From: Acidimicrobiales bacterium
GTDB taxonomy: Bacteria > Actinomycetota > Acidimicrobiia > Acidimicrobiales > MedAcidi-G1
Reading direction: 5' to 3'
NCBI GenBank assembly: GCA_029245675.1
Contig: JAQWOV010000026.1
Location: forward strand, 1 to 64,000
DNA: 64,000 nt
Below, piece after piece: positions 16,454-25,356 of the stretch. Within the stretch, counting starts at the first letter, position 1. Each line of letters begins with the position of its first letter. The notes below the pieces were generated by a model. It searched no databases. It saw only the letters and a list, made by a program, of their open reading frames with translations, and was not told where the DNA came from. The position numbers and the translations under genes were made by a program.

Positions 16454-17485
16454 ATGGAAACCATCTTAAGTAGAGACCATTTGGCTCATTTTCCAGCTGG
16501 AGAAATTTATGACGGGAAACTAGTTCGACCGTTTGAATGTCCAGAACGATGGGATTACATCGTTGATGCATTGAACAGTGAAGGATTTTTAAACCAATCA
16601 AACCCAAATGACTTGGATAAAGAAAAATTACTTGCTGTACATGAAAAAAAATATGTTGATTTCTTAAAAACTTGTTGGGACCAATGGATTTCTTCTGGTT
16701 ATACCGGAGAAGCAATCCCCACTATTTTTCCAGTGCGAGGTTTGCATCAAGATCGAATACCCGATGACATCGACGGGAAACTTGGGTATTACGCGCTCGC
16801 AGCAGAAACAGCAATCACTGCAGGTACTTGGCAAGCAGCTCAAGCCGCTGCAGCTATAGCTCAAACTGGTCAACAACGAATCAGTAATGGAGCATCAGAA
16901 ATTTTCGCTCTTTGCCGCCCACCAGGACATCACGCGTCATCAAACCAATTCGGTGGTTACTGTTTTTTAAATAATGCCGCGATTGCAGCTCAAGGGATGC
17001 TCACTGATGGTGCTACTAAAGTTGCCATTTTGGATATTGATTTTCACCATGGAAACGGAACACAAAGCATCTTTTATGACCGAGATGATGTTCTGTTTGT
17101 CTCTTTACATGGAAATCCAAAAGATGCCTTCCCGCACTTTCTTGGATATGTAGATGAAACCGGTGAAGGTAAAGGAGAAGGAACCAATCTCAATCTTCCG
17201 ATGAACAGAGGAACTGAATTTCCCGCATGGGTTGACTCTTTAGAACTTGGTTTAAAAACAATCAGAGATTATCGCCCTGATGCTTTGGTTGTTTCACTTG
17301 GCGTTGACACTTTTAAAGATGACCCGATTAGTTTCTTTCGTTTAACTAGCAATAATTATTTAACTATTGGTCAACTAATTTCTGGTTTGAAACTTCCTAC
17401 GTTGTACGTCATGGAAGGTGGCTATGCGGTAGAAGAAATAGGGGTCAATACTGTCAATGTTCTTCTCGGTCATATAAACAAATGA
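16454..17485 (+). CDS. Histone-deacetylase-family amidohydrolase, acetylpolyamine amidohydrolase-like
   Basis: A 343-residue zinc hydrolase of the arginase/deacetylase fold. Seen: RPPGHHA with the tandem catalytic histidines, GGYCFLNN, the zinc ligands in DIDFHHGNGTQ, the later Asp in SLGVDTFKDDP, and the GGY motif near the end. The sequence ISFFRLTSNNY after the third zinc ligand is typical of acetylpolyamine amidohydrolases rather than AcuC-type proteins, so removal of acetyl groups from polyamines or similar small amides is the best guess. It stands alone, convergent with the gene at 17492. Confidence 0.82.
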   Translation: METILSRDHLAHFPAGEIYDGKLVRPFECPERWDYIVDALNSEGFLNQSNPNDLDKEKLLAVHEKKYVDFLKTCWDQWISSGYTGEAIPTIFPVRGLHQDRIPDDIDGKLGYYALAAETAITAGTWQAAQAAAAIAQTGQQRISNGASEIFALCRPPGHHASSNQFGGYCFLNNAAIAAQGMLTDGATKVAILDIDFHHGNGTQSIFYDRDDVLFVSLHGNPKDAFPHFLGYVDETGEGKGEGTNLNLPMNRGTEFPAWVDSLELGLKTIRDYRPDALVVSLGVDTFKDDPISFFRLTSNNYLTIGQLISGLKLPTLYVMEGGYAVEEIGVNTVNVLLGHINK

Positions 17486-17491
17486 AATAAA

Positions 17492-18613
17492 TCAGGCTGG
17501 ATCTAACATTTGAGTGAAACCGCCGGGTGCCCACGGACCAACAATGATCTGCTCTAACACCCCTACACCTTCGTTATCTCCGCTTGTTACTTTCATCAAC
17601 CCTTGAACATGAAGGTTTTCTAACGCCATTTCATCTATCTCATCTAGTCGCCAAGAACTTGTGCCAATAGCTAACTCGTCATGCCATCGGCCATGCCGCC
17701 ATACTGGATGACCGTAACCAATGCCTTTCATACGAAAGGTAAGTATCTCTTCTAATTCAATGACTAATGGCTCGTTGTCAACACGCTCTAAAGAAAGTTG
17801 ACCTCCCGTGACTCGACGAGTACCGGTCGCGAATTGCAAATCATGCTTTACAGATAACAATCGTTCAATAGATTCTTCTTCGCTTTTAGGAATATCGGTG
17901 GCGTCGTCATAGGCAGGAACAATAAATCCATCCCAATGCCATCTATGGCCTTTTGGATTTTCAAATAGTCCTACATGTGTGGTGTGATCACCCCAATGAA
18001 GCGGCGCCCAAAGAAAAACAAATCCAGTTGGGTCTCTTGGCGCACCGGGTGGAGCAGGTTCACCAACTGGGCGTACACCCCAAGATCGATCTTTCGTTCC
18101 ATAAACGTCACTTGGATCCACAACTATTGATTCATTACCAATATGAATAGTTCCTTCCCAATGACCAAATTGGTTAAATCTGGTGGCTTCCATATGGAAC
18201 CCAATCATTTCACGAGTTAATAATTGATGATCTTCAGCAAAACTCGTTGTACGCGGAATCCAAGTCAAATCCGCGCTAATACCAGTTTCATTATCGTCAA
18301 TAACGATACGTAAAGACTTCAATGGTTCTAAAATCTCAATAGAAAAAGGCCCTATTGACATATCAGCAGGATCAACAGGCATTCGTCGAGAAGCATGAAA
18401 ACAATGTTGGACACCATCGTGAACAACACTAAATCCGCAGTCTTGGACACCTAAATTTGGGTACCGTGCTGCCCCGATTCCAAAGAAAAGATTTCCATCA
18501 TTTGTATAGCCGTTAAACCAATAGCGATCGTAAGCATGCCGGTCAGAAGTTGATGGGGTTGTTACTGGATGTGGTGTTTGGTGGACGAAGTAATCGTCAA
18601 AACTGGTCAACAT
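17492..18613 (-). CDS. Uncharacterised protein with CrtC/AttH-like (lipocalin-type) features
   Basis: A 373-residue soluble protein with no signal peptide, rich in Trp, His and Gly and predicted largely beta. The motif KDRSWGVRPVG near residue 180 and the two-half layout recall the lipocalin-like fold of hydroxyneurosporene synthase and AttH proteins; related actinobacterial proteins are annotated only as DUFs. The substrate is unknown. I chose the ATG at 18613 because a longer frame would overlap the lipoprotein gene upstream, which itself ends at 18636. It is probably transcribed with that lipoprotein gene, 22 bp upstream. Confidence 0.6.
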   Translation of the reverse strand: MLTSFDDYFVHQTPHPVTTPSTSDRHAYDRYWFNGYTNDGNLFFGIGAARYPNLGVQDCGFSVVHDGVQHCFHASRRMPVDPADMSIGPFSIEILEPLKSLRIVIDDNETGISADLTWIPRTTSFAEDHQLLTREMIGFHMEATRFNQFGHWEGTIHIGNESIVVDPSDVYGTKDRSWGVRPVGEPAPPGAPRDPTGFVFLWAPLHWGDHTTHVGLFENPKGHRWHWDGFIVPAYDDATDIPKSEEESIERLLSVKHDLQFATGTRRVTGGQLSLERVDNEPLVIELEEILTFRMKGIGYGHPVWRHGRWHDELAIGTSSWRLDEIDEMALENLHVQGLMKVTSGDNEGVGVLEQIIVGPWAPGGFTQMLDPA

Positions 18614-18635
18614 GGTGAAAGATACTTTGAAGGGA

Positions 18636-19244
18636 TTATGGATATGAGGATACGGAGCAATCTCCCATCCAGTTTGCGGTAAATGTGGCTGGATACCATC
18701 CCGATTCATTACCCGCAGCATCTCCAAATGTCAGTGCTACTCCAAACGTACCGGCTCCAAGTGAATCTGAATAGAAATAAATGGACCAACTAACGGGATC
18801 ATCTGTTTGAAGATCTATAACTAATCCAAAAGTGGCAGGTGAACCATCGATTGGGGTTTTGACTACTCTTTCAAATCCAGAACCCTGATCTGTGTAAACA
18901 CGAATTGTATCTATATCGCTAGGATCCGGCGGTGCATCAAAGACAACAGTAAATTCACCACTACCACCACTAAAGCCACCGCATGCCAGATTTGTGGGAG
19001 CAGATGGTGGTTCAGTATCAACTTCTTCGGTTGTGGTTGGTGCGGCAGTTGTGGTTGGTGCAACAGTTGTGGTTGGTGCGACAGTTGTAGTTGGTGCGAC
19101 AGTTGCTGTTTCTTCTGCCGGCGCAGCAGTAGTTGTGGTTGGGGCGGCAGTAGTTGAGGACATTGTTGATTCATTTGCAGTGCTACTACAACTAGAAGAA
19201 ATGAGCATTATCGCTAATAGTGGTGGAATTAAGTACTTAGACAT
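18636..19244 (-). CDS. Secreted lipoprotein with Thr/Pro-rich linker and Ig-like domain
   Basis: A 202-residue lipoprotein: signal peptide with lipobox LISSSC, then a linker of Ala-Pro-Thr-Thr-Thr repeats (about 30-75), then a beta-rich domain starting PPSAPTNLACGG. That domain resembles a fibronectin type III or similar sandwich and ends with DAAGNES. The start at 19244 is well supported by AAAGGAG seven bases upstream; the frame is open further up but without such a site. Function unknown; a cell-surface binding role is inferred. It diverges from the metalloprotease gene at 19306 across 61 bp. Confidence 0.75.
   Translation of the reverse strand: MSKYLIPPLLAIMLISSSCSSTANESTMSSTTAAPTTTTAAPAEETATVAPTTTVAPTTTVAPTTTAAPTTTEEVDTEPPSAPTNLACGGFSGGSGEFTVVFDAPPDPSDIDTIRVYTDQGSGFERVVKTPIDGSPATFGLVIDLQTDDPVSWSIYFYSDSLGAGTFGVALTFGDAAGNESGWYPATFTANWMGDCSVSSYP
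19031..19102. repeat. 18-bp coding minisatellite, four copies
   Basis: Four consecutive 18-bp units of the form TTGTGGTTGGTGCGACAG, each with one to three changes, encode the Val-Ala-Pro-Thr-Thr-Thr repeats of the lipoprotein at 18636-19244. The unit length matches the minisatellites in two other lipoprotein linkers of this window. Confidence 0.8.
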
Positions 19245-19305
19245 ACGATGCTCCTTTGTTTTTGTTATAACAGTGATATCACAAAAATAAGGAAAGAGCG
19301 TTTTC

Positions 19306-20829
19306 ATGAGAAAATATAAAAATAAATGGCTCTTAATTTTAATTGTCTTCGCTCTCTTAGGATCTTGTGGGAGCAAAACAGAATCTTCTGAAAAAGAAGC
19401 GGATATATCGGTAGACACTGTTCCTGAATCTGAAAATTTGAATCAAGAAACAACAGAGACTACAAGTCAAACTTCAACGACAGCATTGGCTTCAACTACT
19501 ACGACATTATTAACTTCCACTACAACAACTTCAACCACAACAGAGGCGCCAATTAACGAAGAAGCAGTTTTATCGGCTTCTTATCAATGGGGACCAAGTG
19601 AAGAAACGAAGATATTACAAACCGTGTTAAACCTTGAAGTAGATGGCTGGTATGGAGAAGCAACTCAGGCTGCACACCTACAAGAACTAGAAACACGCGG
19701 TTTAAATCTTGATAATGTGCCATCTGCTCCTACTACGACAACAACTCAATCTCCTTATCCAATCGGGTTACAAGATCCAAGTGCTTGTTATTTAACTTCT
19801 CCTGGAGGATCTATTCATCTTGGTTATTCACGTCCCGCAGATCGACTACCTAGCACGGGTAGCGTAGAAGCAGTAGTGCTATTTGCAGACTTTCAAGATG
19901 TTGCCGCTAATCAGACAACCGAAGAAGTTTTCTCAATTATTTCTCCCGGAGGCGAATCATTTTTTAATGATCAGTCATATGGGCGGCTTCAATTATCATT
20001 CCGTCCACATCACGAATGGTTACGACTTAGTGGACCGTCAACTACTTATAAAGAAGCGATCAAAACTTTTGACGCCCATCGAGATTTTCTGCAAGAAGCC
20101 ATGGACCTTGCTGATGCCTCTGTAGATTTCACGGGAGCTGATGCAGTACTTGTAGTTTCTACACCGAACGCTACAGAAATAGGGTATGGACCAACATTTA
20201 TGGGCGGTTCCTGGGGACCTGATGCTTATTTATCTGCTGATGGAATGGCTATAACAAATGGTGTGACGTCTGGAGCGGATCTCACTTATTGGGGTGATCT
20301 TTGGTATCCCCATGAAATGGGGCACTCACTCGGGTTACCAGATTTATATGATTCTGGAATTCCTGGAAGAGCTGGTTTCACACGCCCGTTTAGTCTTATG
20401 GATGATATTGGAAGTACTGCACCTGGTTATATGGGTTATTCACGCTGGATACTTAGATGGTTAGATGATTCTCAAGTGGCTTGTGTAGCAGATGATACGG
20501 ATGTGATGGTGACACCAATTGAAAATGCAGGAGGACTCAAAATTGCTGTTGTTCCTGTAAGCACATCAAAAGCTTTGGTTGTGGAAAGCCGTCGAGCCAT
20601 TGGATATGACGGTTCGTTAAGTCAAGAAGGAGCGGTTGCTTACTATGTAAACATAGATAGAAGTACACAAAATCATCATGGTAGAGGATTAGGTCAAGGA
20701 CCGATGGAAGTGTTAAATAATGCTCAAGCACTTCTTGTTGGAGGAACAGTTACCTACGAGAATATTACGGTCACTGTTCTTGAATCAGGAGCAGGTGGCG
20801 ACTTAGTTCGAATAGAAGTTGCCGACTAG
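19306..20829 (+). CDS. Secreted M6-like zinc metalloprotease lipoprotein
   Basis: A 507-residue lipoprotein with lipobox LLGSC near residue 20 and a Thr-rich linker (about 45-82). A peptidoglycan-binding-like motif (VDGWYGEAT, about 117-125) follows, then a protease domain with the zinc signature HEMGHSLGLPDLYD near residue 338. HExxHxxGxxD is the metzincin-type arrangement of M6 immune-inhibitor-A-like peptidases. It is probably anchored on the cell surface and degrades extracellular protein; the substrate is unknown. It is a single gene, convergent with the malonyl-CoA decarboxylase gene 6 bp away. Confidence 0.82.
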   Translation: MRKYKNKWLLILIVFALLGSCGSKTESSEKEADISVDTVPESENLNQETTETTSQTSTTALASTTTTLLTSTTTTSTTTEAPINEEAVLSASYQWGPSEETKILQTVLNLEVDGWYGEATQAAHLQELETRGLNLDNVPSAPTTTTTQSPYPIGLQDPSACYLTSPGGSIHLGYSRPADRLPSTGSVEAVVLFADFQDVAANQTTEEVFSIISPGGESFFNDQSYGRLQLSFRPHHEWLRLSGPSTTYKEAIKTFDAHRDFLQEAMDLADASVDFTGADAVLVVSTPNATEIGYGPTFMGGSWGPDAYLSADGMAITNGVTSGADLTYWGDLWYPHEMGHSLGLPDLYDSGIPGRAGFTRPFSLMDDIGSTAPGYMGYSRWILRWLDDSQVACVADDTDVMVTPIENAGGLKIAVVPVSTSKALVVESRRAIGYDGSLSQEGAVAYYVNIDRSTQNHHGRGLGQGPMEVLNNAQALLVGGTVTYENITVTVLESGAGGDLVRIEVAD

Positions 20830-20835
20830 TTAAAA

Positions 20836-22020
20836 CTATTTTTTAATAAGTGTAGAAATTTTTTGGCTCACAACTAGACGGTGTTCGTTGATGAATGCTT
20901 CATGGTTCTCCGCGACCGTTTCAGGATCGTAAATGTAGTTCACTAACACACCAAACGATTCGGATTGGCCTTTTGGCGATAAATCGCCATCGATGTTGAT
21001 TTGTTCGAGTTGTGCTCCATTACGTAGGTGAAAGCGAGCAACAGGATCCCGAGGTTGGTTATTTCTTTTTGCAGTTAATAAATAAGTTGCCGTTAATGTT
21101 TCAAGATCGTTTTCAAATGTTTCAAGATCAATGTTTTCTTCATCCACCCAACGACATAAACCTGGCACTGGTGACAAAGTTGAGAATTGATTCAAACTTG
21201 GAACAGTTAATTGAAGTTCGCTTATCACTTGTTTGAGCAGGAAATCACCAAGAGGGATGCCGCGTAACCCTGCTTGACAGTTTGTAATTGAATAAAAGAT
21301 TGCGGTATCAGGCAGAAAAGGATCAGTAGCATCATTGCTTGGTACTGGTGCGTCAATAACGTCAGCGATTCTGGTTGCCAAACCATGAAGAAGAGCTACC
21401 TCGACAAAAATTAATGGTTCATCGGGAAGGCTTGGATGGAAAAATCCATAGCAACGCCGGTCATGTTCAAGACGTCTACGGAGATCATCCCATCCACGAA
21501 TTTCATGCACTGCCTCGTACTCAATTAATTTTTCAAGAGTTTTAGCAGGTGTCTGCCAGCCAATACTTTGAAGTTCTAAAAACCCTCGATTGAACCAAGA
21601 TGAGAGTAGGTATTCCAAGTCTTTTTCAACAGAAGAAAGTGAAGTGTCTTTAAATCGTAAAAGATCAGCTCGCATGTGAAGCAAAGTATGAATTCCATCA
21701 GAAGCAAGATTTATTGATCGGAAAAGATCAAGTCGCGGCGCCTCTGCTGCATCCCACACCCTTTGAGCAGAAATAGGGTCCAGAGCTTCCTGGTAGGCAG
21801 TCACAGCGTCTTTTAATGCCAAAACATCGGGTGAGAAATCTTCAACTAGAGAAGTAAAGAATTTTCGTTTCGCATCATCAGCGTTTACTTGAGTAAGAGT
21901 GGTGTAACGAGAGACAACTAGTTCTGCCAAACTTCGAGCAGCCGTTTCGTCACGAAGACGAATCAATGCTTTGCATGTTTGCTCAAGCGCCGCAAGCTCA
22001 GAATTTATGGAACTATTCAT
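20836..22020 (-). CDS. Malonyl-CoA decarboxylase
   Basis: A 394-residue enzyme that converts malonyl-CoA to acetyl-CoA and CO2. The C-terminal GNAT-like catalytic domain shows the conserved PLIFVEVALLHGL block, the FYSITNCQAGLRGIPLGDFLLKQV block and PVPGLCRW. The N-terminal helical domain carries SWFNRGFLEL. Length fits the bacterial enzymes. No malonate transporter or malonyl-CoA synthetase is adjacent, so the source of malonyl-CoA is unclear: malonate catabolism, or control of the malonyl-CoA pool. Confidence 0.9.
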   Translation of the reverse strand: MNSSINSELAALEQTCKALIRLRDETAARSLAELVVSRYTTLTQVNADDAKRKFFTSLVEDFSPDVLALKDAVTAYQEALDPISAQRVWDAAEAPRLDLFRSINLASDGIHTLLHMRADLLRFKDTSLSSVEKDLEYLLSSWFNRGFLELQSIGWQTPAKTLEKLIEYEAVHEIRGWDDLRRRLEHDRRCYGFFHPSLPDEPLIFVEVALLHGLATRIADVIDAPVPSNDATDPFLPDTAIFYSITNCQAGLRGIPLGDFLLKQVISELQLTVPSLNQFSTLSPVPGLCRWVDEENIDLETFENDLETLTATYLLTAKRNNQPRDPVARFHLRNGAQLEQINIDGDLSPKGQSESFGVLVNYIYDPETVAENHEAFINEHRLVVSQKISTLIKK

Positions 22021-22091
22021 GCTCCAATTGTATTAGGGCACTTCTCAATAAATCTAAATTATTTTTTTGTCACAGTTATGAAACAAAGAGA

Positions 22092-22751
22092 TTAAATTTT
22101 CGTTGTGGGTAGAGCGATGAAAGCAATAATTATGTAATGCGATGCGATAGCGAGAACCACAAATAAGTGGAAGATTTCGTGAAATCCAAATTTTGTTGGC
22201 CAAGGATCTGGTTTTTGTGTTCCATAAACAAGCGCCCCTAGTGTGTGAAACGCTCCACCTAAAAGTAGAAAAGTGAATCCCCAGCCTCCTAAATTTTTCC
22301 AGAGTTCATCAATGACTAGAAGCGCTGACCAGCCCACAGTAATAAATAGAGGAACGGTAATGCGTTTAGGTGGGGCAGGCCAAAATATCATTACTAACAC
22401 ACCAATAAGAGCTCCAATCCAAACCACAGATAAAACAAAGGTTGCGTGAGAACGAGGCAGCATCAGCCAAGAGATAGGGGTGTACGTTGCTGCTATTGCC
22501 ACAAAGATCATGGCATGATCAACGCGTCGCCAAAGACTATGCGCTTGACGACTCCATGTGTGGCCGTGGTAGAAGGAACTCACTCCAAAGAGACCAATAA
22601 TTGAGATTGAGTAAAGAGAAGCTAAAAATTTTGCTTCTTGTGCACTAATGATCAGAATTGGGCAAAGAACTAGGGCTGCTACGAAAGCTAAACGATGAGA
22701 CCATCCTCGTAGAGCAGGTTTTTCTGCTAAATGCATAGGGGGATAAGACAT
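22092..22751 (-). CDS. Hemolysin III / PAQR-family membrane protein
   Basis: A 219-residue protein with seven membrane segments. The PAQR motifs are visible: FGVSSFYHGHTWS after the second helix, RRVDHAMIFVAIAATYTP, and a C-terminal GFHEIFHLFVVLA, giving the conserved Ser, Asp and His residues thought to bind zinc. Family members are named after hemolysin III, but their role in bacteria is probably membrane homeostasis or lipid hydrolysis rather than haemolysis. It stands alone between malonyl-CoA decarboxylase and tRNA-Ala. Confidence 0.85.
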   Translation of the reverse strand: MSYPPMHLAEKPALRGWSHRLAFVAALVLCPILIISAQEAKFLASLYSISIIGLFGVSSFYHGHTWSRQAHSLWRRVDHAMIFVAIAATYTPISWLMLPRSHATFVLSVVWIGALIGVLVMIFWPAPPKRITVPLFITVGWSALLVIDELWKNLGGWGFTFLLLGGAFHTLGALVYGTQKPDPWPTKFGFHEIFHLFVVLAIASHYIIIAFIALPTTKI

Positions 22752-22778
22752 GTAATCAGTTTCTAAGAAGATTGTTTG

Positions 22779-22852
22779 TGGAGCTGGCGGGAATCGAACC
22801 CGCGACCCCCTGCTTGCAAAGCAGGTGCTCTAGCCAACTGAGCTACAGCCCC
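22779..22852 (-). tRNA. tRNA-Ala (anticodon TGC)
   Basis: On the minus strand GGGGCTG pairs with CAGCTCC, followed by discriminator A. The anticodon arm CCTGC-TTTGCAA-GCAGG gives anticodon TGC, and the T loop is TTCGATT. All arms pair. The 3' CCA is not encoded. Confidence 0.97.
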
Positions 22853-22916
22853 AAGCCCCTACAGCGTACGCGAAGTACCGCCATGCCACTACGAGATAGA
22901 GGAATCTATTGAAGAT

Positions 22917-23726
22917 TTAAATAGGTCGACCAAACGGCAACTCAGGGCACCAAGTAGATAAATAGGATTCGGCTTTATAACAAGCACCAAGAACCGGGCC
23001 TTCTGGATGATTCAAAATTTCATTAATTAACGATTCCATGAGTGAATTGACGTTGTCTCCCATGAGATCACCAGCAACGGTGATGAAGTCCGGTAAAACA
23101 ATTATTTCTTTGGCTACACAGTGGGCTAGACCTCGTGTGGTCACGGCAAGTCGAGTAGTAGGAACAACTACTTTCGCCTGGATATTTGGAACCATTTCAT
23201 AGCCAAGAGCTCCCATAGCTTTTCCAACAAAAAGTAGATCTGCTTCCGCAGTAAAGGGAGACTCAGATACAACAAGATCAACGTTTACCTTTTTTAACTC
23301 CGCTTCCAAAAGGGTTGGATCTTCAAGATCAGTGACGGCAGTTTTTGCTTCTGGGAAAGCGGTCTTTGCTGCCAGAACTGCACCCCAAAAAAGAGCTTCA
23401 TCAGTAGAAGTGTTTTCTAGACCACTCATTTCACCTTTGTCTACTCCTTTACCTGCCTGAAACGTGTAGTCAATTTCCCATCCAGATACTTCAGCAACAA
23501 AACCCTTTATCGCTTCTTCACGATTTTCAGGAAGTGAACTGATACCCGCAGAAATTCCTGTTTCTTGTAACTCAAGACAAGCTAATGAATAACTAAACGA
23601 TCTCGCGAAATCCTTCGCTCCACCTTGAAGAATTTTTTTGGCAAGACGAACGTTCCCTTTCCCAGCGACATCTGGAAAATCAACAGCTACAAAAGCTGAA
23701 CCGTCAGAGAGTTTTCTAATAAACAT
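22917..23726 (-). CDS. Degenerate Glu/Leu/Phe/Val dehydrogenase-like protein, probably not catalytic
   Basis: This 269-residue protein resembles amino-acid dehydrogenases at both ends. Near residues 35-62, ARSFSYSLACLELQETGISAGI lines up with the dehydrogenase block that normally reads GGGKGGI, so the catalytic Lys and glycines are lost. Near 205-235, QAKVVVPTTRLAVTTRGLA, IIVLPDF and TVAGDLM line up with the region normally reading ILVVPD and NAGG. The Rossmann GxGxxG motif is not visible, and the protein is about two-thirds of the usual length. I infer a pseudoenzyme or binding protein. It lies 6 bp after xseB on the same strand, so it is probably the third gene of the xse operon. Confidence 0.55.
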   Translation of the reverse strand: MFIRKLSDGSAFVAVDFPDVAGKGNVRLAKKILQGGAKDFARSFSYSLACLELQETGISAGISSLPENREEAIKGFVAEVSGWEIDYTFQAGKGVDKGEMSGLENTSTDEALFWGAVLAAKTAFPEAKTAVTDLEDPTLLEAELKKVNVDLVVSESPFTAEADLLFVGKAMGALGYEMVPNIQAKVVVPTTRLAVTTRGLAHCVAKEIIVLPDFITVAGDLMGDNVNSLMESLINEILNHPEGPVLGACYKAESYLSTWCPELPFGRPI

Positions 23727-23732
23727 AAATCA

Positions 23733-23960
23733 TTAATCCTGCTCAAGAGCATCAACCACGCGGTCAACTTGCAGGCGCGCGGCATCAATGCGATTTCGAC
23801 AATGACGTATTAACTCATCAGCACGAGCAACTTGAGATGCCAAAAGGTCTACATCAACAGACTCTCCTTCTAGCGCGCTAAGAATTCCTTGGAGTTCAGT
23901 TAAAGCATCTTCATAACGCATGTCACTTGCTGATTCAGCATTTTCTTCTAATGAGTTCAT
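23733..23960 (-). CDS. xseB: Exodeoxyribonuclease VII small subunit
   Basis: A 75-residue helical protein with the family pattern RYEDALTELQGILSALEGESVDVDLLA, two helices joined by the conserved acidic turn, then a basic second helix. Several copies wrap around the large subunit to form exonuclease VII, which degrades single-stranded DNA from both ends. Its ATG overlaps the xseA stop by one base, so the two are translationally coupled. Confidence 0.92.
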   Translation of the reverse strand: MNSLEENAESASDMRYEDALTELQGILSALEGESVDVDLLASQVARADELIRHCRNRIDAARLQVDRVVDALEQD

Positions 23961-25219
23961 TACTTTTCTCCTTGATCACTAACTGTAGAGGAGACAGTTC
24001 CATTACTCACAGACGTAATAAGAACATCACCTTTTTGTACTTGTTCCCTTTTGGTAATAAGTTGACCATCGCTACGTCGAGTAATTGACCAACCACGAGC
24101 TAAAACATTAACTGGATCAAGAACCCGCAGACGATGCTCAAGTTCAGTTAATCGCTCGCTTTGACGTTCTAAACGCATTGGAGCTGATCGAGAAACTCTT
24201 TTCGCTATTTCATTAAATTTGTCTTCTGTCCTTAAAAGAGTTGATGAAACAGCTTTTGTTAATCGCAGACTTGTTTCGTTTTGAAAACGCAACTCTTGAT
24301 CAATTACTGATCTCGTTCGTTCACAAATTGATTGGTTTAATTTTGAAAGCTCGTCTACAAACTCTTGAACGTTGCTGATTAAAGCATTTGCACATGCAGT
24401 AGGTGTTTTATATGCGCTATGAGCTACCTCATCAGCAACACTTCGGTCGATTTCATGACCAATACCAGTGAAAACAGGGCAATCTAGTTCGGCGATGGTC
24501 CGGGCTACTGATTCAGAGTCAAAAATTGAGAGATCTGCGCTAGATCCTCCACCCCTAATTAATGCTATGACATCTGGTTTATGTGAAGAGAGAATTTTTA
24601 ACCCAGAAATGATTTCAGTAACTGCACTTTCACCTTGAACCCGGGAGTCGTGCTCTAAAACATTAAAACCGAAGCCGCTATTTGAAATCTCGGTTATGAA
24701 ATCAGCATGAGCAGCAGATCCAACACTTGTAACTAATCCAATCCGTATTGGGGGAAAAGTGACTGGAAGCGAAGCATTTTTTTCTAAAAGCCCTTCATCT
24801 AGAAGTTGTTTTAACAACTTTTCACGTTCTATTGCTAATTGCCCAAGAGTGAATGAAGGGTCAATTTGATCCATGATTAGGTTTAAGCGTCCACTTGGAG
24901 GGTAAAAATTCAAACCAACTAAAACACGTACTTGAAGGTCGTCACTAAGCGTCAGATTTCCAGATTCAGTTAACACTTTTTCAACTTGATTTCGTTTACT
25001 TTGCCACAGAGCTACATTCAAAACAGCGGTAGGTGGTTGCCCTGGTTCATCATTTGGTTCAATCAAATCAAAATAACAATGGCCGGGGCGAGAGGTTTTA
25101 AAGTTAGAAATTTGACCCTCAACCCAGAATTTTTCTGGGAACAAAGTGTCTAATCCATCTTTAATTAATGAACTCAATTCAGAAATTGAAAGTGCAGAGA
25201 ATTCATTTGGATTAACCAT
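23960..25219 (-). CDS. xseA: Exodeoxyribonuclease VII large subunit
   Basis: A 419-residue catalytic subunit with an N-terminal OB fold (FWVEGQISNFKTSRPGHCYFDL) and the catalytic domain carrying IGLVTSVGSAAHADF, IRGGGSSADLSIFD, TGIGHEIDRSVADEVA and KTPTACA. A coiled-coil region and a short C-terminal beta segment follow. These motifs define the family. The start has AAGGA just upstream. It is the first gene of the xseA-xseB operon, divergent from the acyl-CoA synthetase gene. Confidence 0.95.
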   Translation of the reverse strand: MVNPNEFSALSISELSSLIKDGLDTLFPEKFWVEGQISNFKTSRPGHCYFDLIEPNDEPGQPPTAVLNVALWQSKRNQVEKVLTESGNLTLSDDLQVRVLVGLNFYPPSGRLNLIMDQIDPSFTLGQLAIEREKLLKQLLDEGLLEKNASLPVTFPPIRIGLVTSVGSAAHADFITEISNSGFGFNVLEHDSRVQGESAVTEIISGLKILSSHKPDVIALIRGGGSSADLSIFDSESVARTIAELDCPVFTGIGHEIDRSVADEVAHSAYKTPTACANALISNVQEFVDELSKLNQSICERTRSVIDQELRFQNETSLRLTKAVSSTLLRTEDKFNEIAKRVSRSAPMRLERQSERLTELEHRLRVLDPVNVLARGWSITRRSDGQLITKREQVQKGDVLITSVSNGTVSSTVSDQGEK

Positions 25220-25310
25220 TTCCTTACAATAGTGAAAGTTTTTAACCCGTTCTGTGTCCCGACAGGTTAAAAATAAATATTTCCTACTACGGTCTTGTTG
25301 AGTTAGAAAA

Positions 25311-25321
25311 TTGTTACTAAC
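25311..25321. promoter_or_regulatory. Candidate operator word TTGTTACTAAC
   Basis: This word lies 36 bp before the acyl-CoA synthetase start. Its complement contains TTAGTAACAA, which occurs again at 35664-35673 in the promoter gap on the far side of the same cluster. With the upstream GTTAG it also forms a GTTAG-N10-CTAAC inverted repeat (25302-25321). A binding site for the MarR regulator at 32588 is one possibility, unproven. Confidence 0.25.
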
Positions 25322-25356
25322 TTTTTACTTAATTAATAGCTTCTAGGGGGGGGATT

